DNA of 64,000 nucleotides from an uncultured Granulosicoccus sp. (GCA_947492525.1 CANLNQ010000024.1:1-64000); one strand, 5' to 3'; numbered from the stretch's first letter, positions 17,551-26,629 are shown. Made by a program: numbers and translations. The notes: generated from the letters alone by a model not told the origin.

Positions 17551-18141
17551 CTACATTATTTGGCTGGATAGCTCCAACAAAGAGCTGACTGGCAAGCTGG
17601 TCAACTCCGGCCACGGATAAACCCCATCCACAGCCATATGCACAGTGGACACGCCAGCAGAATGCCCGGCCTGCAAGTCGAACAGGTAGTCGCCCACCAT
17701 CACGGCATCACTGGCATCGGCGTTCCAGCGAGACAGCAGCAGGTTCACGCCAGCCGGGTCTGGTTTGGCTTCGCAGCAGTCGCGGCTGACGATGGTGCTG
17801 TCGGTGAAGAAGTCATCAAGCCCGCAGGCTTTAAGTGTCGCGTAGGCGATGTCCTTGCCATTGCGTGTGACAATACCGAGGCTTGCACCTTGCGAGCGGA
17901 GCTGCGTCAGCAGGCGGTGGCTTCCAGGCTGGGGTTGTGCGTCAGCGGCCATCTTCAATTCCATGGCATCCAGCGCCGCGCGCTTTTCACGAGCCTGGCT
18001 GGGTTCCATGGCATCCAATGCCTCGAGGATAGGTACGCCGGCCGGCAATTCCAGTTCGCGTCGCATGGCGTCGAAATCATGCATGGCACAGGTAAGAGTG
18101 CCGTCCATATCGAACATCCAGTATTTCTTCTTCTTCAGCAT
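17551..18141 (-). CDS. HAD-superfamily hydrolase
   Basis: The 196-residue haloacid-dehalogenase-like phosphatase has motif I FDMDGTLT with the nucleophile and acid Asp at 10 and 12, motif II GIVTRNGKD, a motif III lysine in AKPDP, and motif IV VMVGDYLFDLQAG. A small helical cap lies between motifs I and II (about 20-75), as in the phosphoglycolate phosphatase-like subgroup. The substrate cannot be told. It is read in the same direction as manC with about 130 bases between them, so co-transcription is possible, with the HAD gene first. Confidence 0.85.
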   Translation of the reverse strand: MLKKKKYWMFDMDGTLTCAMHDFDAMRRELELPAGVPILEALDAMEPSQAREKRAALDAMELKMAADAQPQPGSHRLLTQLRSQGASLGIVTRNGKDIAYATLKACGLDDFFTDSTIVSRDCCEAKPDPAGVNLLLSRWNADASDAVMVGDYLFDLQAGHSAGVSTVHMAVDGVYPWPELTSLPVSSLLELSSQIM

Positions 18142-18518
18142 TGCTTGTCAGGTAGGGGAGTGCCTTGGAACTACCGTTGCGGTAGTATCGCCGTTGAGGG
18201 GCACGCAGAATCCGCTGGGTGCTTGTGGAGTGAGTCCTGAAGCATCACGCACCTCATTGACTGCACCGCCGTAACCCTCATTCTGCCAAAGTGATCGACA
18301 ATGGTGCAATTTTGTTTGTTGCGGCAAGCGGAATTATCACGCTAATTTCTATCGTAGGTTACAGTTGAGCTGGTAAAATAAGTAGGGTGGCGTTTTAGGC
18401 AGCCATTGGAATCGCTCAGATGGCTGTCTGATGACGTCTGCTCGATACCGAGTGGGTGAAGCCAGTCTGAAGATATCAAGGTGCATCGGGTTCTGATTTT
18501 TCAGGAGTTGTAGTCAAG
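18142..18518. other. Intergenic region between divergent genes
   Basis: No gene was found in this 377-bp stretch between the HAD start and the small membrane protein. It should contain two divergent promoters; none could be assigned with confidence. AGGAG at about 18502 is the probable ribosome-binding site of the gene at 18519, although the spacing to its ATG is long. Confidence 0.4.
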
Positions 18519-18848
18519 ATGACAGGTTTGTTGAAGTTGTTGGATCTGATAAACATGGATGTGGTGTACCCCGCATCTATCCTGTTCATGCCCTATCTCA
18601 CCTTCATCTTCTGCGCCGAGCAGGTGAATCCCTTCTTCAGACCCAATACGCCGTCGCGCATGTTGCGACTGCAATTTGGCAAGAGAATGGCCTTCACGAT
18701 GTTTCTGGCGACGGTGATAACAAACATCCTGCTGCAGCTGGCCGATACCGGCCCTGTCGTTGCTTTCTCTGTCGGTGGCGCCTTCTTTGTGGTCGTCGGC
18801 TTGTACCTCTCCATCAGAAGACTCATCTTGCTGAAGACGCTTGCATGA
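18519..18848 (+). CDS. Small integral membrane protein of unknown function
   Basis: The 109-residue protein has about three hydrophobic stretches: VVYPASILFMPYLTFIFCA (about 15-33), FTMFLATVITNILLQLAD (58-75) and VAFSVGGAFFVVVGLYLS (80-97). A basic segment (RMLRLQFGKR) lies between the first two. No domain is recognised. An AGGAG ribosome-binding site precedes the ATG. It is convergent with the sigma/anti-sigma operon and stands alone. Codon use is like the surrounding GC-rich genes, so it is probably a real gene. Confidence 0.65.
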   Translation: MTGLLKLLDLINMDVVYPASILFMPYLTFIFCAEQVNPFFRPNTPSRMLRLQFGKRMAFTMFLATVITNILLQLADTGPVVAFSVGGAFFVVVGLYLSIRRLILLKTLA

Positions 18849-18952
18849 AGGCAAGTGCTGCTCGTCAGAACGGAACGTGTAGCTCGTGGCCGGTAAGTCG
18901 AGTTCGGTTCTGGTCAATGGCAGGATTAGCAAGCAGCCACCGTGATCAATCA

Positions 18953-19789
18953 CTACCGTCGTAGCGGCCCCGTAAAGTCTGGTTCATGGTCCGGATATCG
19001 CTCCCGAAACACCTCATATTCCGCTACCGCTTCATCGAAGTTGCCATCCTCCTGCAATTGTCGAATATGTGTCACCCAACTCTCTGGCGAGTTCCTGAAC
19101 ATAGTCTCAGTCGACCCTTCACGATCCGCTGATAACGATTCTTCCTCCTGGAAAGGCTCGCTGTCATTCAGCGCATCCTCGCCAGCCATCCCCTGAAAGT
19201 CATCCGCCGCCGCAGCTCTGTCAACCTGCACAGAACGCTTCTGCGTCTGGAGCTCCTGCACCATTGGCGCCGGTGAGCGGGCTTCAGGGGTCGGGCTCAG
19301 CGCCATCGGTGCAGCCTCCTGCTGGGGTTGCAGGCGTGAATCGCTTGCCTGAATGTCCATGGGGGCAACTGTTGCGGCAGTATTCGAATCGAGTGATTGC
19401 TGCACTGCTTTCATTCTCGACGTATCCACTGCGTCCGCTTCCATGACCGACTCCGGCGCCCTCAACAACAATGGCGTTACCAGAATCGCCAGCAACACCG
19501 AGGCTGCCATTGCCATCCAGCGCCCGGCGTGCTTCCAGCGCTGAATATGCTTGTCCGGTGTTATTGACTCGTCTGCCGATGTTTTCGGTTCATGTTCCAC
19601 AGCCTCATGCGCCGCCGCCAGAATCCGGGCAGACAGTAACTCGGGTGGGGCAGTGGCTTCCGCCTCGAATAATGCCGCCAGATCCTGGTCATCATGATCC
19701 GGCCCCTGCGGCTCTCGCGGTTCCTGCGACTCCTGCGTTCCCTTCGGCCCTTGTGCCTCTTCGGGTGTTTTGCCATCTGATTCGTTCAT
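18953..19789 (-). CDS. Probable membrane anti-sigma factor
   Basis: The 278-residue protein has a polar, Glu/Gln/Pro-rich N-terminus. Then comes a short helical segment, DLAALFEAEATAPPELLSAR (36-55), resembling the sigma-binding end of gammaproteobacterial anti-sigma proteins. One membrane helix follows (WMAMAASVLLAILVTPLLL, 91-109), then a long Gln/Pro/Ala-rich region and a C-terminal segment (WVTHIRQLQEDGNFDEAVAE) that looks like a single TPR-type hairpin. Its ATG overlaps the stop of the sigma gene by four bases, so the two are coupled. The assignment rests mostly on context and topology; no zinc anti-sigma motif is seen. Confidence 0.65.
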   Translation of the reverse strand: MNESDGKTPEEAQGPKGTQESQEPREPQGPDHDDQDLAALFEAEATAPPELLSARILAAAHEAVEHEPKTSADESITPDKHIQRWKHAGRWMAMAASVLLAILVTPLLLRAPESVMEADAVDTSRMKAVQQSLDSNTAATVAPMDIQASDSRLQPQQEAAPMALSPTPEARSPAPMVQELQTQKRSVQVDRAAAADDFQGMAGEDALNDSEPFQEEESLSADREGSTETMFRNSPESWVTHIRQLQEDGNFDEAVAEYEVFRERYPDHEPDFTGPLRR

Positions 19790-20358
19790 GAGGACTCCTG
19801 CAAAATCAACCGTAGTCGTGCTGTGCCGTATCGCAGTCGACTTTTCACGGTCTCCGCCCCTTGGTCCATGACCTCTGCGATCTCCTTGACGCTCATGCCC
19901 ACCATGTGTCGCAGCAACACAGCCTCTCGCTGCACTACCGGCAACTGCTGCAAGGCCCCCGCAAGCCTGTCGCTTTCCTGAGCAAGGCTGGCAATCACCT
20001 CGGGTGAGAGGGGAGTGCTCGTCAACGGCGACAGTGGCGATGCCGGGGCCTCCGGGTCTTCAGCCGTCTCATGCGCGTCGATGCGCGATTGCTGTCGGTA
20101 GTGATCCGTCAGGCGGTTGCGTGCGATACGAAAAAGCCAGGCTCTGAACGGGGCCTCGGGTGAATATGTCTTGCGTGAATGGATCACGCGCAACCAGATA
20201 TCCTGATACAGCTCATGTGCCAGCGCCTCGCTGGCACACGAGCTTTTCACGAATCGATACAACGACGCTCCATGATTGGCATACAAGTGATCAAAGGCTG
20301 CGGCATCCCCCTTGGCATAGGCCAGCATCAAGTCGCCATCTTCCTGTTCGCTGCTCAA
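19786..20358 (-). CDS. ECF-type RNA polymerase sigma factor
   Basis: The 190-residue sigma-70 factor of the extracytoplasmic-function group has region 2 in FDHLYANHGASLYRFV and LAHELYQDIWLRVIHS, with the promoter-melting segment FRAWLFRIARNRLTDHYRQQ (about 77-96). A Pro/Ser-rich linker (about 105-128) joins it to region 4: ALQQLPVVQREAVLLRHMVG, then MSVKEIAEVMDQGAETVKSR as the -35 helix-turn-helix. It sits 23 bases after the VWA lipoprotein gene and overlaps the anti-sigma gene by 4, giving the order VWA-sigma-anti-sigma. It probably directs its own operon. Confidence 0.9.
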   Translation of the reverse strand: MSSEQEDGDLMLAYAKGDAAAFDHLYANHGASLYRFVKSSCASEALAHELYQDIWLRVIHSRKTYSPEAPFRAWLFRIARNRLTDHYRQQSRIDAHETAEDPEAPASPLSPLTSTPLSPEVIASLAQESDRLAGALQQLPVVQREAVLLRHMVGMSVKEIAEVMDQGAETVKSRLRYGTARLRLILQESS

Positions 20359-20381
20359 GGCGGTTCCCGGGTAGTGTTCGT

Positions 20382-22235
20382 TCAGCCTTCTTCATTATCC
20401 GGTGAATACTGATCCATTCGGCTGAGTCTGTCCAGACTGCTGGCCAGGTCCAGCAATCGCAGATACTCGGCGCGATAACCGTAGGGGTCGTTTCCCAGCG
20501 CCCCCAACGCCAATGACCGGGCATCCTGGAAATCGAAATCAGCCAGACGGTCATCGCTGCGCAGCAGTTGCCCGAAGGCGGCGACGCTGGCCGAAAAACG
20601 AAAGTTGTCCGAACTTTCCACCGTGCCCTCGGCGTTCGCCTCGGACACGCTGACAATGCGAGTACTCAGTCTGCTGTCCTTTTCGCCGGGCAGTTTGTAG
20701 CGCAATCGAAGCTCAGCTATTTCATCCGTGAGCGATGCATCAGCAGGCTCATCCATGCCGGGCTTGTCGCGGCGACCATAACGACTCGGTGAATGTCGTT
20801 CGCCGCCATCACCGCGCAGGGCAATTTCGTATAGTGCTGTCACGGTATGGCCGGCACCAATCTCGCCGGCATCCACGCGATCATTGTTGAAGTCCTCATT
20901 GGCCAGTTGCCGGTTGCTGTACCCGATCAAACGATACTCGCTGACCACCGCCGGATTGAACTCGATCTGGATCTTCACATCGCTGGCGATGGTCAGCAAC
21001 GTGGCCTGCAATTCATCCACCAGTACCTTGCGCGCCTCGCTCAACGTATCGATGTAGGCATAGGCGCCGTTGCCGACGTCGGCCAGTTGTTCCATCAGGT
21101 GATCATTGTAGTTGCCGGTACCGAATCCGAGTGTCGTCAAGGCGATGCCTGAATCACGCTTGCGTGCAATGAGTGCCTTCAGTTCTTCGACATCATCGAT
21201 ACCGACATTGAAGTCCCCGTCGGTTGCCAGGATGACTCGGTTGACGCCATCTTCCTTGAAGTGCTCGCTCGCCAGTTGATAGGCCAGCTCGATTCCCTGG
21301 GCACCGTTGGTCGAACCACCGGCACTCAGTCGGGACAGTGCCTGGTCGATCTTGCGGTGCTGATTACCGCTAGTGGGCTCGAGCACGATGCCTGACGAAC
21401 CGGCATACACCACCAGGCTGACCGTGTCATCTGCGTCGAGTTGCTGTGCCATCAGGCTGATGGAAGATTTGAGCAAACCGAGCTTGTCGGGACTGTTCAT
21501 GGAGCCGGAAACATCGACAAGAAAAACGAGATTGGCCGCAGTGCTTTCCATGGCCGGTGGTACATAGCCTTTCAGACCGACATGCAATAACTGCGTCTGG
21601 TGATTCCATGGCGTCTTTCCCAGTTCCGTAGTGATGCTGAAGGGTTCCTGCGTGTCCGCTGCATCGGCGTAATCGTAGGAAAAGTAATTGAGCAGCTCTT
21701 CTTCGCGCACCGCACTCGCTGGCGGCAGGCGACCTGCCTGCAGGAAGCGCCTTACATTGGCGTAGGATCCGGTGTCAACATCAATACTGAAAGTCGACAC
21801 CGCTTGTGTCTCGGTTTCAATCGTGGCATTGCGGATCATTGCTGCATAGTTTTCCCCGCTGAATGAATCGGCGGCCAGCGGAAACGGCTCCGCGGCTATT
21901 CTCTTAGTCTGCTGCATCGGTTGCATCGGTTGCATTGGCTGCACTGGCTGTATGGACTGCACGGGCTGCATCGATTCCATCGCTTCCATCTGCAACGCAG
22001 CCACCTTGCTCGATAGGCGATTTGCACCGATCTGGTGCAGATCCTGTTGGTCGGACAATACTGCAAGGGCGGATTGGCTCTCGGTCGAGCTTTCCTCTAT
22101 TTCTGTAGAGATATCCGCTGTTTCAAGTGCGGGTCTGGCAACGAGTATCTCGTCATTGTCATTCCGGCAACTGCTGAGCCACAGACTGCTGCTGGCGATG
22201 GCAAGACTGGCGATGATCAACGTGTCTGGTTTCAT
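20382..22235 (-). CDS. VWA-domain (YfbK-type) lipoprotein
   Basis: The 617-residue protein starts with a signal sequence ending in the lipobox LSSC (about 14-23), so it is probably lipidated and envelope-anchored. A low-complexity Met/Gln/Pro segment follows at about 92-108. Then comes the YfbK N-terminal region (FSIDVDTGSYANVRRFLQAG) and a von Willebrand A domain whose MIDAS motif FLVDVSGSMNS has Asp 241, Ser 243 and Ser 245, with ATDGDFNVG as a later metal-site loop. The C-terminal quarter resembles the domain found after VWA in YfbK proteins (LRYKLPGEKDSRL). It likely binds a protein partner metal-dependently. It leads the operon with the sigma and anti-sigma genes. Confidence 0.88.
   Translation of the reverse strand: MKPDTLIIASLAIASSSLWLSSCRNDNDEILVARPALETADISTEIEESSTESQSALAVLSDQQDLHQIGANRLSSKVAALQMEAMESMQPVQSIQPVQPMQPMQPMQQTKRIAAEPFPLAADSFSGENYAAMIRNATIETETQAVSTFSIDVDTGSYANVRRFLQAGRLPPASAVREEELLNYFSYDYADAADTQEPFSITTELGKTPWNHQTQLLHVGLKGYVPPAMESTAANLVFLVDVSGSMNSPDKLGLLKSSISLMAQQLDADDTVSLVVYAGSSGIVLEPTSGNQHRKIDQALSRLSAGGSTNGAQGIELAYQLASEHFKEDGVNRVILATDGDFNVGIDDVEELKALIARKRDSGIALTTLGFGTGNYNDHLMEQLADVGNGAYAYIDTLSEARKVLVDELQATLLTIASDVKIQIEFNPAVVSEYRLIGYSNRQLANEDFNNDRVDAGEIGAGHTVTALYEIALRGDGGERHSPSRYGRRDKPGMDEPADASLTDEIAELRLRYKLPGEKDSRLSTRIVSVSEANAEGTVESSDNFRFSASVAAFGQLLRSDDRLADFDFQDARSLALGALGNDPYGYRAEYLRLLDLASSLDRLSRMDQYSPDNEEG
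21905..21976. repeat. Short tandem repeat encoding Met-Gln-Pro units
   Basis: Roughly 9-bp units of the type TGCATCGGT / TGCACTGGC repeat about eight times, imperfectly. On the minus strand they encode QPV/QSI/QPM units in the linker of the VWA lipoprotein. The unit is a multiple of three, so changes in number would keep the frame. Confidence 0.65.
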
Positions 22236-22598
22236 GGTCTGAGAACGTTTCCTGTGTTGTCTATTGACCAGAACGTTGAAGTTGCCGAAAAGGGGTCAAG
22301 CGTCAGCAATTCTTTTCACTTGTAACTGTCCGGTGCCACGAGTATCTGACTGAAACAGGAAACTGCCGGTATGTTCGCTATACAATCGCACCACGGAAGG
22401 CGGGATTTTTGCAGGGATTCGAGAATGTATGCAGTTTGCAGATCGTGATCAGCTGTGCTCTTCAGGTCGGCATGGACTTCAGGGAATGAAAGCATCGAGA
22501 CGTTCAGGTGAACATGCGCGATTGCCCTGGGTCTGCGTCGGGCTGATGGCTGATCTTCAACCTCTACGCCCATCCCGACGTCCGTCGGCCGCCTGAAC
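22236..22598. other. Intergenic region between divergent operons
   Basis: This 363-bp stretch holds no supported gene. It separates the VWA-sigma operon and the histidine kinase operon and should hold both promoters. If the sigma factor is autoregulated, its own promoter should be in the left part (22236-22330). No -35/-10 pair was assigned. Confidence 0.4.
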
Positions 22599-24008
22599 GT
22601 GACCACTTTGACGCCAGAGGCGCCCAGGCAATACGACGCACGCTATCTGCTGATCGTGCCTGTGATCATTGCCCTGTTGCTTTTTGCACAGTATTCGTTC
22701 ACGGGGAGCGTCAAGCAGCGTACGCAAGCGCTTCGCTACAGTCTTGACAATACCTACAGCCTTGCACTGGAGCTGACCCAGGCTCTCGGCTACGGCGGTC
22801 TGATTCACAACTTCAAGAATTATCTGCTGCGCCCTGCGGAACTCAAGTATCTGGACGGTGGGCTCAGCGCTGCCACCAGAGCAACGGATCTGGTCAACAA
22901 GCTGGAGATCAATGCACGCGAGCTGGGTATCGAGACCACGCTGACCGAAACCCGTGCCATGATTGCCGGCTACCGGGCGAGGCTGGAACGCATCCGTCCT
23001 CTGGTCGCCTCTGGCTTGTCTCAGATGGAAATCGATGATCAGCTTCGCCTGGATGACACATTCGCCCTGCGAGAGATCCGTCACCTGCTGGACGAATTGA
23101 CCGAGTCGGTTGGCAGGCAGGTCGAAGGGGTTGATACGCAGGGTGTCGTGCTCGGGCTGATCAGCCTTGTGGGTACCACGGTTCTGTCGGTTTTCATACT
23201 GACGCTCTACATCCAGCGCCGCAATCGTCTGACTCACCTGCGCTCGGTGGCCGATCTCAACGCTCGCCTGGAGAAAAGCAATGCCAGCCTGAGCGATGCC
23301 AATACGTCACTCAAGCAATTCGCCGGGATTGTCTCGCACGATCTGAAGACACCGCTGCGTCATATCAATCTGTTCAATGAACAGATTCTCGAGGATATCG
23401 ATGACAAGGAGCTGGTGCGCTCACACGCCAGCATGGTGCAACAGGCCGCATTGCGTATGACCAGCATGATCAGCAGTCTGCTGGACTTCACCAAGACCGG
23501 GTTCACCGAACCGGTACGCGAGCAACTGGATATCGCCGAGCTGCTTGAACAGTCTGTCAGCGAATTGCAGCCGATGATCGACCAGACACAGGCGTCGGTA
23601 ACCATCGAGGCGGCGGGGCAGGTATACGTCGATCCTCAACTGGTACGACGTGTGCTGCACAACCTGCTGGAGAACAGTCTGAAATATGTGGCAGAGGGCG
23701 ATACGCCGGTTATCTCGATCGAGACCAGGCCGGTGGGTGAGCAGCCAGCACGATTCATGGAGGTCTGCATCAGTGACAATGGTATCGGCATTGAGCCCGA
23801 ATTCCGCAAGCGGGTCTTCGAACCGCTACATCGCTTGCACAGCAAACAGAGCCCTTATGCCGGCAACGGTATCGGCCTGTCGCTGGCGAAAACAGTCATC
23901 AATGCCCACGGTGGCGAGATTGAAGTGGCAGACTCTTGCCTTAAAGGGAGCTGTATATGTTTTACTTTACCGTGTGATGATGAACTCGAAGACGTACAAG
24001 GCTGGTAA
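22599..24008 (+). CDS. Sensor histidine kinase
   Basis: The 469-residue inner-membrane kinase has TM1 at about 17-33, a mainly helical periplasmic sensor at 34-182, and TM2 at about 183-205. A short coiled coil (LNARLEKSNASLSDANTSLK) leads to the HisKA domain, in which the phospho-acceptor is His 247 in GIVSHDLKTPLRHI. The HATPase domain has the N-box HNLLENSLKYV (Asn 355 and 359), G1 SDNGIGI (393-397) and G2 GNGIGLSLA (422-430). The start is GTG at 22599. Six bases after its stop region lies a receiver-only protein, the likely partner. The domain layout resembles phytochrome-like and Rcp1-coupled kinases, but without a chromophore domain. Confidence 0.92.
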   Translation: MTTLTPEAPRQYDARYLLIVPVIIALLLFAQYSFTGSVKQRTQALRYSLDNTYSLALELTQALGYGGLIHNFKNYLLRPAELKYLDGGLSAATRATDLVNKLEINARELGIETTLTETRAMIAGYRARLERIRPLVASGLSQMEIDDQLRLDDTFALREIRHLLDELTESVGRQVEGVDTQGVVLGLISLVGTTVLSVFILTLYIQRRNRLTHLRSVADLNARLEKSNASLSDANTSLKQFAGIVSHDLKTPLRHINLFNEQILEDIDDKELVRSHASMVQQAALRMTSMISSLLDFTKTGFTEPVREQLDIAELLEQSVSELQPMIDQTQASVTIEAAGQVYVDPQLVRRVLHNLLENSLKYVAEGDTPVISIETRPVGEQPARFMEVCISDNGIGIEPEFRKRVFEPLHRLHSKQSPYAGNGIGLSLAKTVINAHGGEIEVADSCLKGSCICFTLPCDDELEDVQGW

Positions 24009-24013
24009 CTGAC

Positions 24014-24430
24014 ATGGCTCAAGACAACACCATACTGCTGGTTGAAGATGACGACATTGATGCCATGATGCTCGAGCGCAGCATCAACAGCCTTCGGCCG
24101 GACATCAAGATCGTCAGAGCGGTCAATGGGCGAGAGGCGATCGATCTGCTGAGCACCGTGAGGCCCAGAATCATCGTCATGGATATTCGCATGCCATTGA
24201 TGGATGGCCGGGAGGCGCTGGCGCATCTGAAGCATGATGAGCAGTATCAGCAGATTCCGATTGTCATGATGACGACGTCTGACAATCCTGATGACATCGA
24301 ATTCTGCTATCAGAATCACGCCAATGCGTACATGTCGAAGGGTATCGATAACAAGACGATCAGAACCGATATCGATAATCTGCTGAGCTTCTGGTTCGAA
24401 ACGGTCAAGGTCAACGACCCCGAGCGTTAG
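24014..24430 (+). CDS. Receiver-only response regulator (Rcp1-like)
   Basis: The 138-residue protein is a single receiver domain with no output domain. The acidic pocket is EDDD (11-14), the phospho-acceptor is Asp 57 in VMDIRMP, the switch threonine is in MMTTSD (about 87-88), and the conserved lysine is Lys 109 in YMSKG. The ELLDDD-like sequence and insertion pattern match Rcp1-type regulators that pair with bacteriophytochrome-class kinases. It is separated from the kinase gene by only five bases, so it is its probable partner. It likely signals by protein-protein contact or by passing phosphate onward. Confidence 0.9.
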   Translation: MAQDNTILLVEDDDIDAMMLERSINSLRPDIKIVRAVNGREAIDLLSTVRPRIIVMDIRMPLMDGREALAHLKHDEQYQQIPIVMMTTSDNPDDIEFCYQNHANAYMSKGIDNKTIRTDIDNLLSFWFETVKVNDPER

Positions 24431-24442
24431 TTCGTCTGTCGG

Positions 24443-24476
24443 CCAGTCCTCGCCGCACTCCTTGCGGCGAGGCTGG
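24443..24476. terminator. Bidirectional terminator hairpin
   Basis: CCTCGCCGCA (24448-24457), loop CTCCT, then TGCGGCGAGG (24463-24472) form a perfect 10-bp GC-rich stem. Four more flanking pairs follow after one mismatch. It lies between the convergent response-regulator and symporter genes. There is no long T-run, so it may work as a weak or bidirectional terminator. Confidence 0.65.
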
Positions 24477-24494
24477 TCAGTATCCAGCGGTTAC

Positions 24495-26048
24495 TCAGTG
24501 CTTGAACTTGCGGATCTCACCACTCTTCAGACGTGCGCTGTAGGAGTTGAGCTCCTTGCGCACGACCTTCATCAAGAAGTACAGGGCGGTGATGTTGACC
24601 ACGGCCATGGCGAAGATGGCTGCATCCGAGAAGTCGATGACAGGACCCAGACTGGCAGCAGCACCAATGACGATGAAGATGCAGAAGATGATCTTGAAGA
24701 TCAGTTCTGCCGTCTTGCCTTCACCGAACAGATAGGTCCAGGCCTTGAGGCCATAGTACGACCAGGAGATCATGGTGGAGAAGGCAAACAACACCACGGC
24801 AAGCGCCAGGATGTACGGGAACCAGCTGATGGAAGAGCCGAAGGCTGCCGATGTCAGCGCGACGCCTGAGGTATCACCAACGGTGGCGATGGCACTACCG
24901 GCTTCGTTCAGTACATAGTTGCCTGAGGCAGGATCAACAATCAGCTGACCGGAGATGGTGATGACCAGTGCCGTCATGGTGCAGATGATCACGGTATCGA
25001 TCAGCGGCTCGAGCAGGGAGACGAAACCTTCGGTGATTGGCTCCTTGGTCTTGACCGCCGAGTGGGCGATCGCTGCGGAACCGACGCCGGCTTCGTTGGA
25101 GAAGGCGGCTCGCTTGAAGCCCTGAATCAGCGCGCCGACAAAACCACCAGCGACTCCCAGACCTGTGAAGGCACCGGCGAAGATCTGGCCGAAGGCCCAA
25201 CCGATCTTGTCATAGTTGACAATCAGGATGACGATGGCGGCACCCACGTACAGAAGCCCCATGAAAGGTACGATCTTTTCGGTCACATTGGCGATGGACT
25301 TGATGCCGCCGACGATGACGGAGAACACGATGATCGCGAAGATCACACCCGTGATCCAGCCGGGGTAATCGCCAACGATGCCGCTGATCTGCGCATGCGC
25401 CTGATTGGCCTGGAACATGTTACCGCCGCCCAGAGCGCCGAGTATGCAGAAGATGGAGAACAGCACAGCCAGAAACTTGCCGCCGGGCAGTCCGAGCTCC
25501 TTGAAGCCCTTGGACATGTAGTACATGGGACCACCCGAAACGGAGCCGTCGGGATATTCGTTTCTGTATTTCACACCAAGCGTACATTCGGTGAATTTCG
25601 ACGCCATGCCCATGAGGCCCGCCAGAATCATCCAGAAGGTAGCACCCGGGCCACCGATACCCACGGCAACTGCCACACCAGCGATATTGCCCAGACCCAC
25701 CGTGCCGGACAGGGCTGTTGCCAGTGCCTGAAAGTGACTGACCTCACCCGCATCGTTAGGGTCAGAATAGTCACCCTTTACCAGAGCAATGGAATGCCCG
25801 AAGAAGCGCAATTGCACAAAGGCGAAGTAGAAAGTGAAGATGGTCGCTGCAACCACCAGCCACAGAACGATCCAGGGGAAGGATGTGCCGGGCAACGGGG
25901 CAAAGATAAGGCTGACGAAGGGGCCTGTGAAGTTGGCAAATACCTCGTTGACCTTCTGGTCAAGCGTCATGGCTTCCTGTGCCATGGCGCTGCCCGCAAA
26001 GGGCAGCAATGCTGCAAGAGAGAGAAGAACGCGTGAAATGAATGTCAT
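24495..26048 (-). CDS. Alanine/glycine:cation symporter (AGCS family)
   Basis: The 517-residue inner-membrane transporter takes up alanine or glycine with Na+. Around ten hydrophobic helices are visible. The family signature lies in GTVGLGNIAGVAVAVGIGGP and the following WMILAGLMGMASKFTECTLG, and GGPMYYMSKGFKELGLPGGK and SNEAGVGSAAIAHSAVKT are also typical. A longer frame starts at 26087, but ATG 26048 is preferred because it gives a cleavable-looking signal sequence (SLAALLPFAGSAMAQE) and does not overlap the upstream stress-protein gene. That extra N-terminal signal is longer than in simple AGCS proteins. It lies 13 bases after the UspA gene, so the two are co-transcribed. Confidence 0.92.
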   Translation of the reverse strand: MTFISRVLLSLAALLPFAGSAMAQEAMTLDQKVNEVFANFTGPFVSLIFAPLPGTSFPWIVLWLVVAATIFTFYFAFVQLRFFGHSIALVKGDYSDPNDAGEVSHFQALATALSGTVGLGNIAGVAVAVGIGGPGATFWMILAGLMGMASKFTECTLGVKYRNEYPDGSVSGGPMYYMSKGFKELGLPGGKFLAVLFSIFCILGALGGGNMFQANQAHAQISGIVGDYPGWITGVIFAIIVFSVIVGGIKSIANVTEKIVPFMGLLYVGAAIVILIVNYDKIGWAFGQIFAGAFTGLGVAGGFVGALIQGFKRAAFSNEAGVGSAAIAHSAVKTKEPITEGFVSLLEPLIDTVIICTMTALVITISGQLIVDPASGNYVLNEAGSAIATVGDTSGVALTSAAFGSSISWFPYILALAVVLFAFSTMISWSYYGLKAWTYLFGEGKTAELIFKIIFCIFIVIGAAASLGPVIDFSDAAIFAMAVVNITALYFLMKVVRKELNSYSARLKSGEIRKFKH

Positions 26049-26061
26049 GTGTGATGGGTCT

Positions 26062-26499
26062 CTATCCGACAACCGTGACGGGCACACTGCTGCTCATCAC
26101 AAGGTTGGCTGTTGAAGAACCGAACAGGCGTTTGGTAAAACCGCCTTCGGATGAGCGACTGACGATGATCTGCTGGGCATTTTCTTCCAGTGATACTGCG
26201 TTCAGGATGCTGGCCACGTCTCCGTGTCGGACCATGCCACGGGCCTTGATGCCGGCAGCTTCCAGGTTCTTGACAGCCGGAGCCACAACGCGGTCGGTCG
26301 CTGTGCTGATCTCTTCTTCGCGACGCTTGTGACGCTGGGCATTCTCTTCTGCCGTCTGGAATGAGTAGGGCGACCACTCGATGACGTACACGATAAGCAA
26401 TTCGCAATCACCTATGAGGTCTGCCATCCCCTTGCCATAGGCCAGTGCTCGATCTCCCGAGCCATGCCCGTCAAGACCGATAACCAGTTTTGTTGTCAT
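26062..26499 (-). CDS. Universal stress protein (UspA family)
   Basis: The 145-residue Usp domain is a cytoplasmic Rossmann-like nucleotide-binding protein. It begins KLVIGLDGHGSGDRALAYG and ends with the ATP-binding loop SRSSEGGFTKRLFGSSTANL followed by SVPVTVV, so it is likely of the ATP-binding subgroup. It is upstream of the alanine symporter gene with a 13-bp gap. Usp genes next to transporters often modulate them, but no direct evidence for that is visible here. Confidence 0.9.
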   Translation of the reverse strand: MTTKLVIGLDGHGSGDRALAYGKGMADLIGDCELLIVYVIEWSPYSFQTAEENAQRHKRREEEISTATDRVVAPAVKNLEAAGIKARGMVRHGDVASILNAVSLEENAQQIIVSRSSEGGFTKRLFGSSTANLVMSSSVPVTVVG

Positions 26500-26629
26500 G
26501 AAAATCTATCTCCTTGTTGAACGATCAGTATTCTTGAAATGGACCAGCAGATTTACCTTATATTCTTGTTCGTATGGTCATTTTGGCTGTTGAGTCTACA
26601 GATCGGTGACCGATTGTCCAATATCAGCG

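Noticed and set aside
25062-26036. Long + strand frame of 324 codons opposite the symporter
   Set aside because: It is an antisense shadow of the AGCS gene; translation is low in hydrophobic pattern and has no family features.
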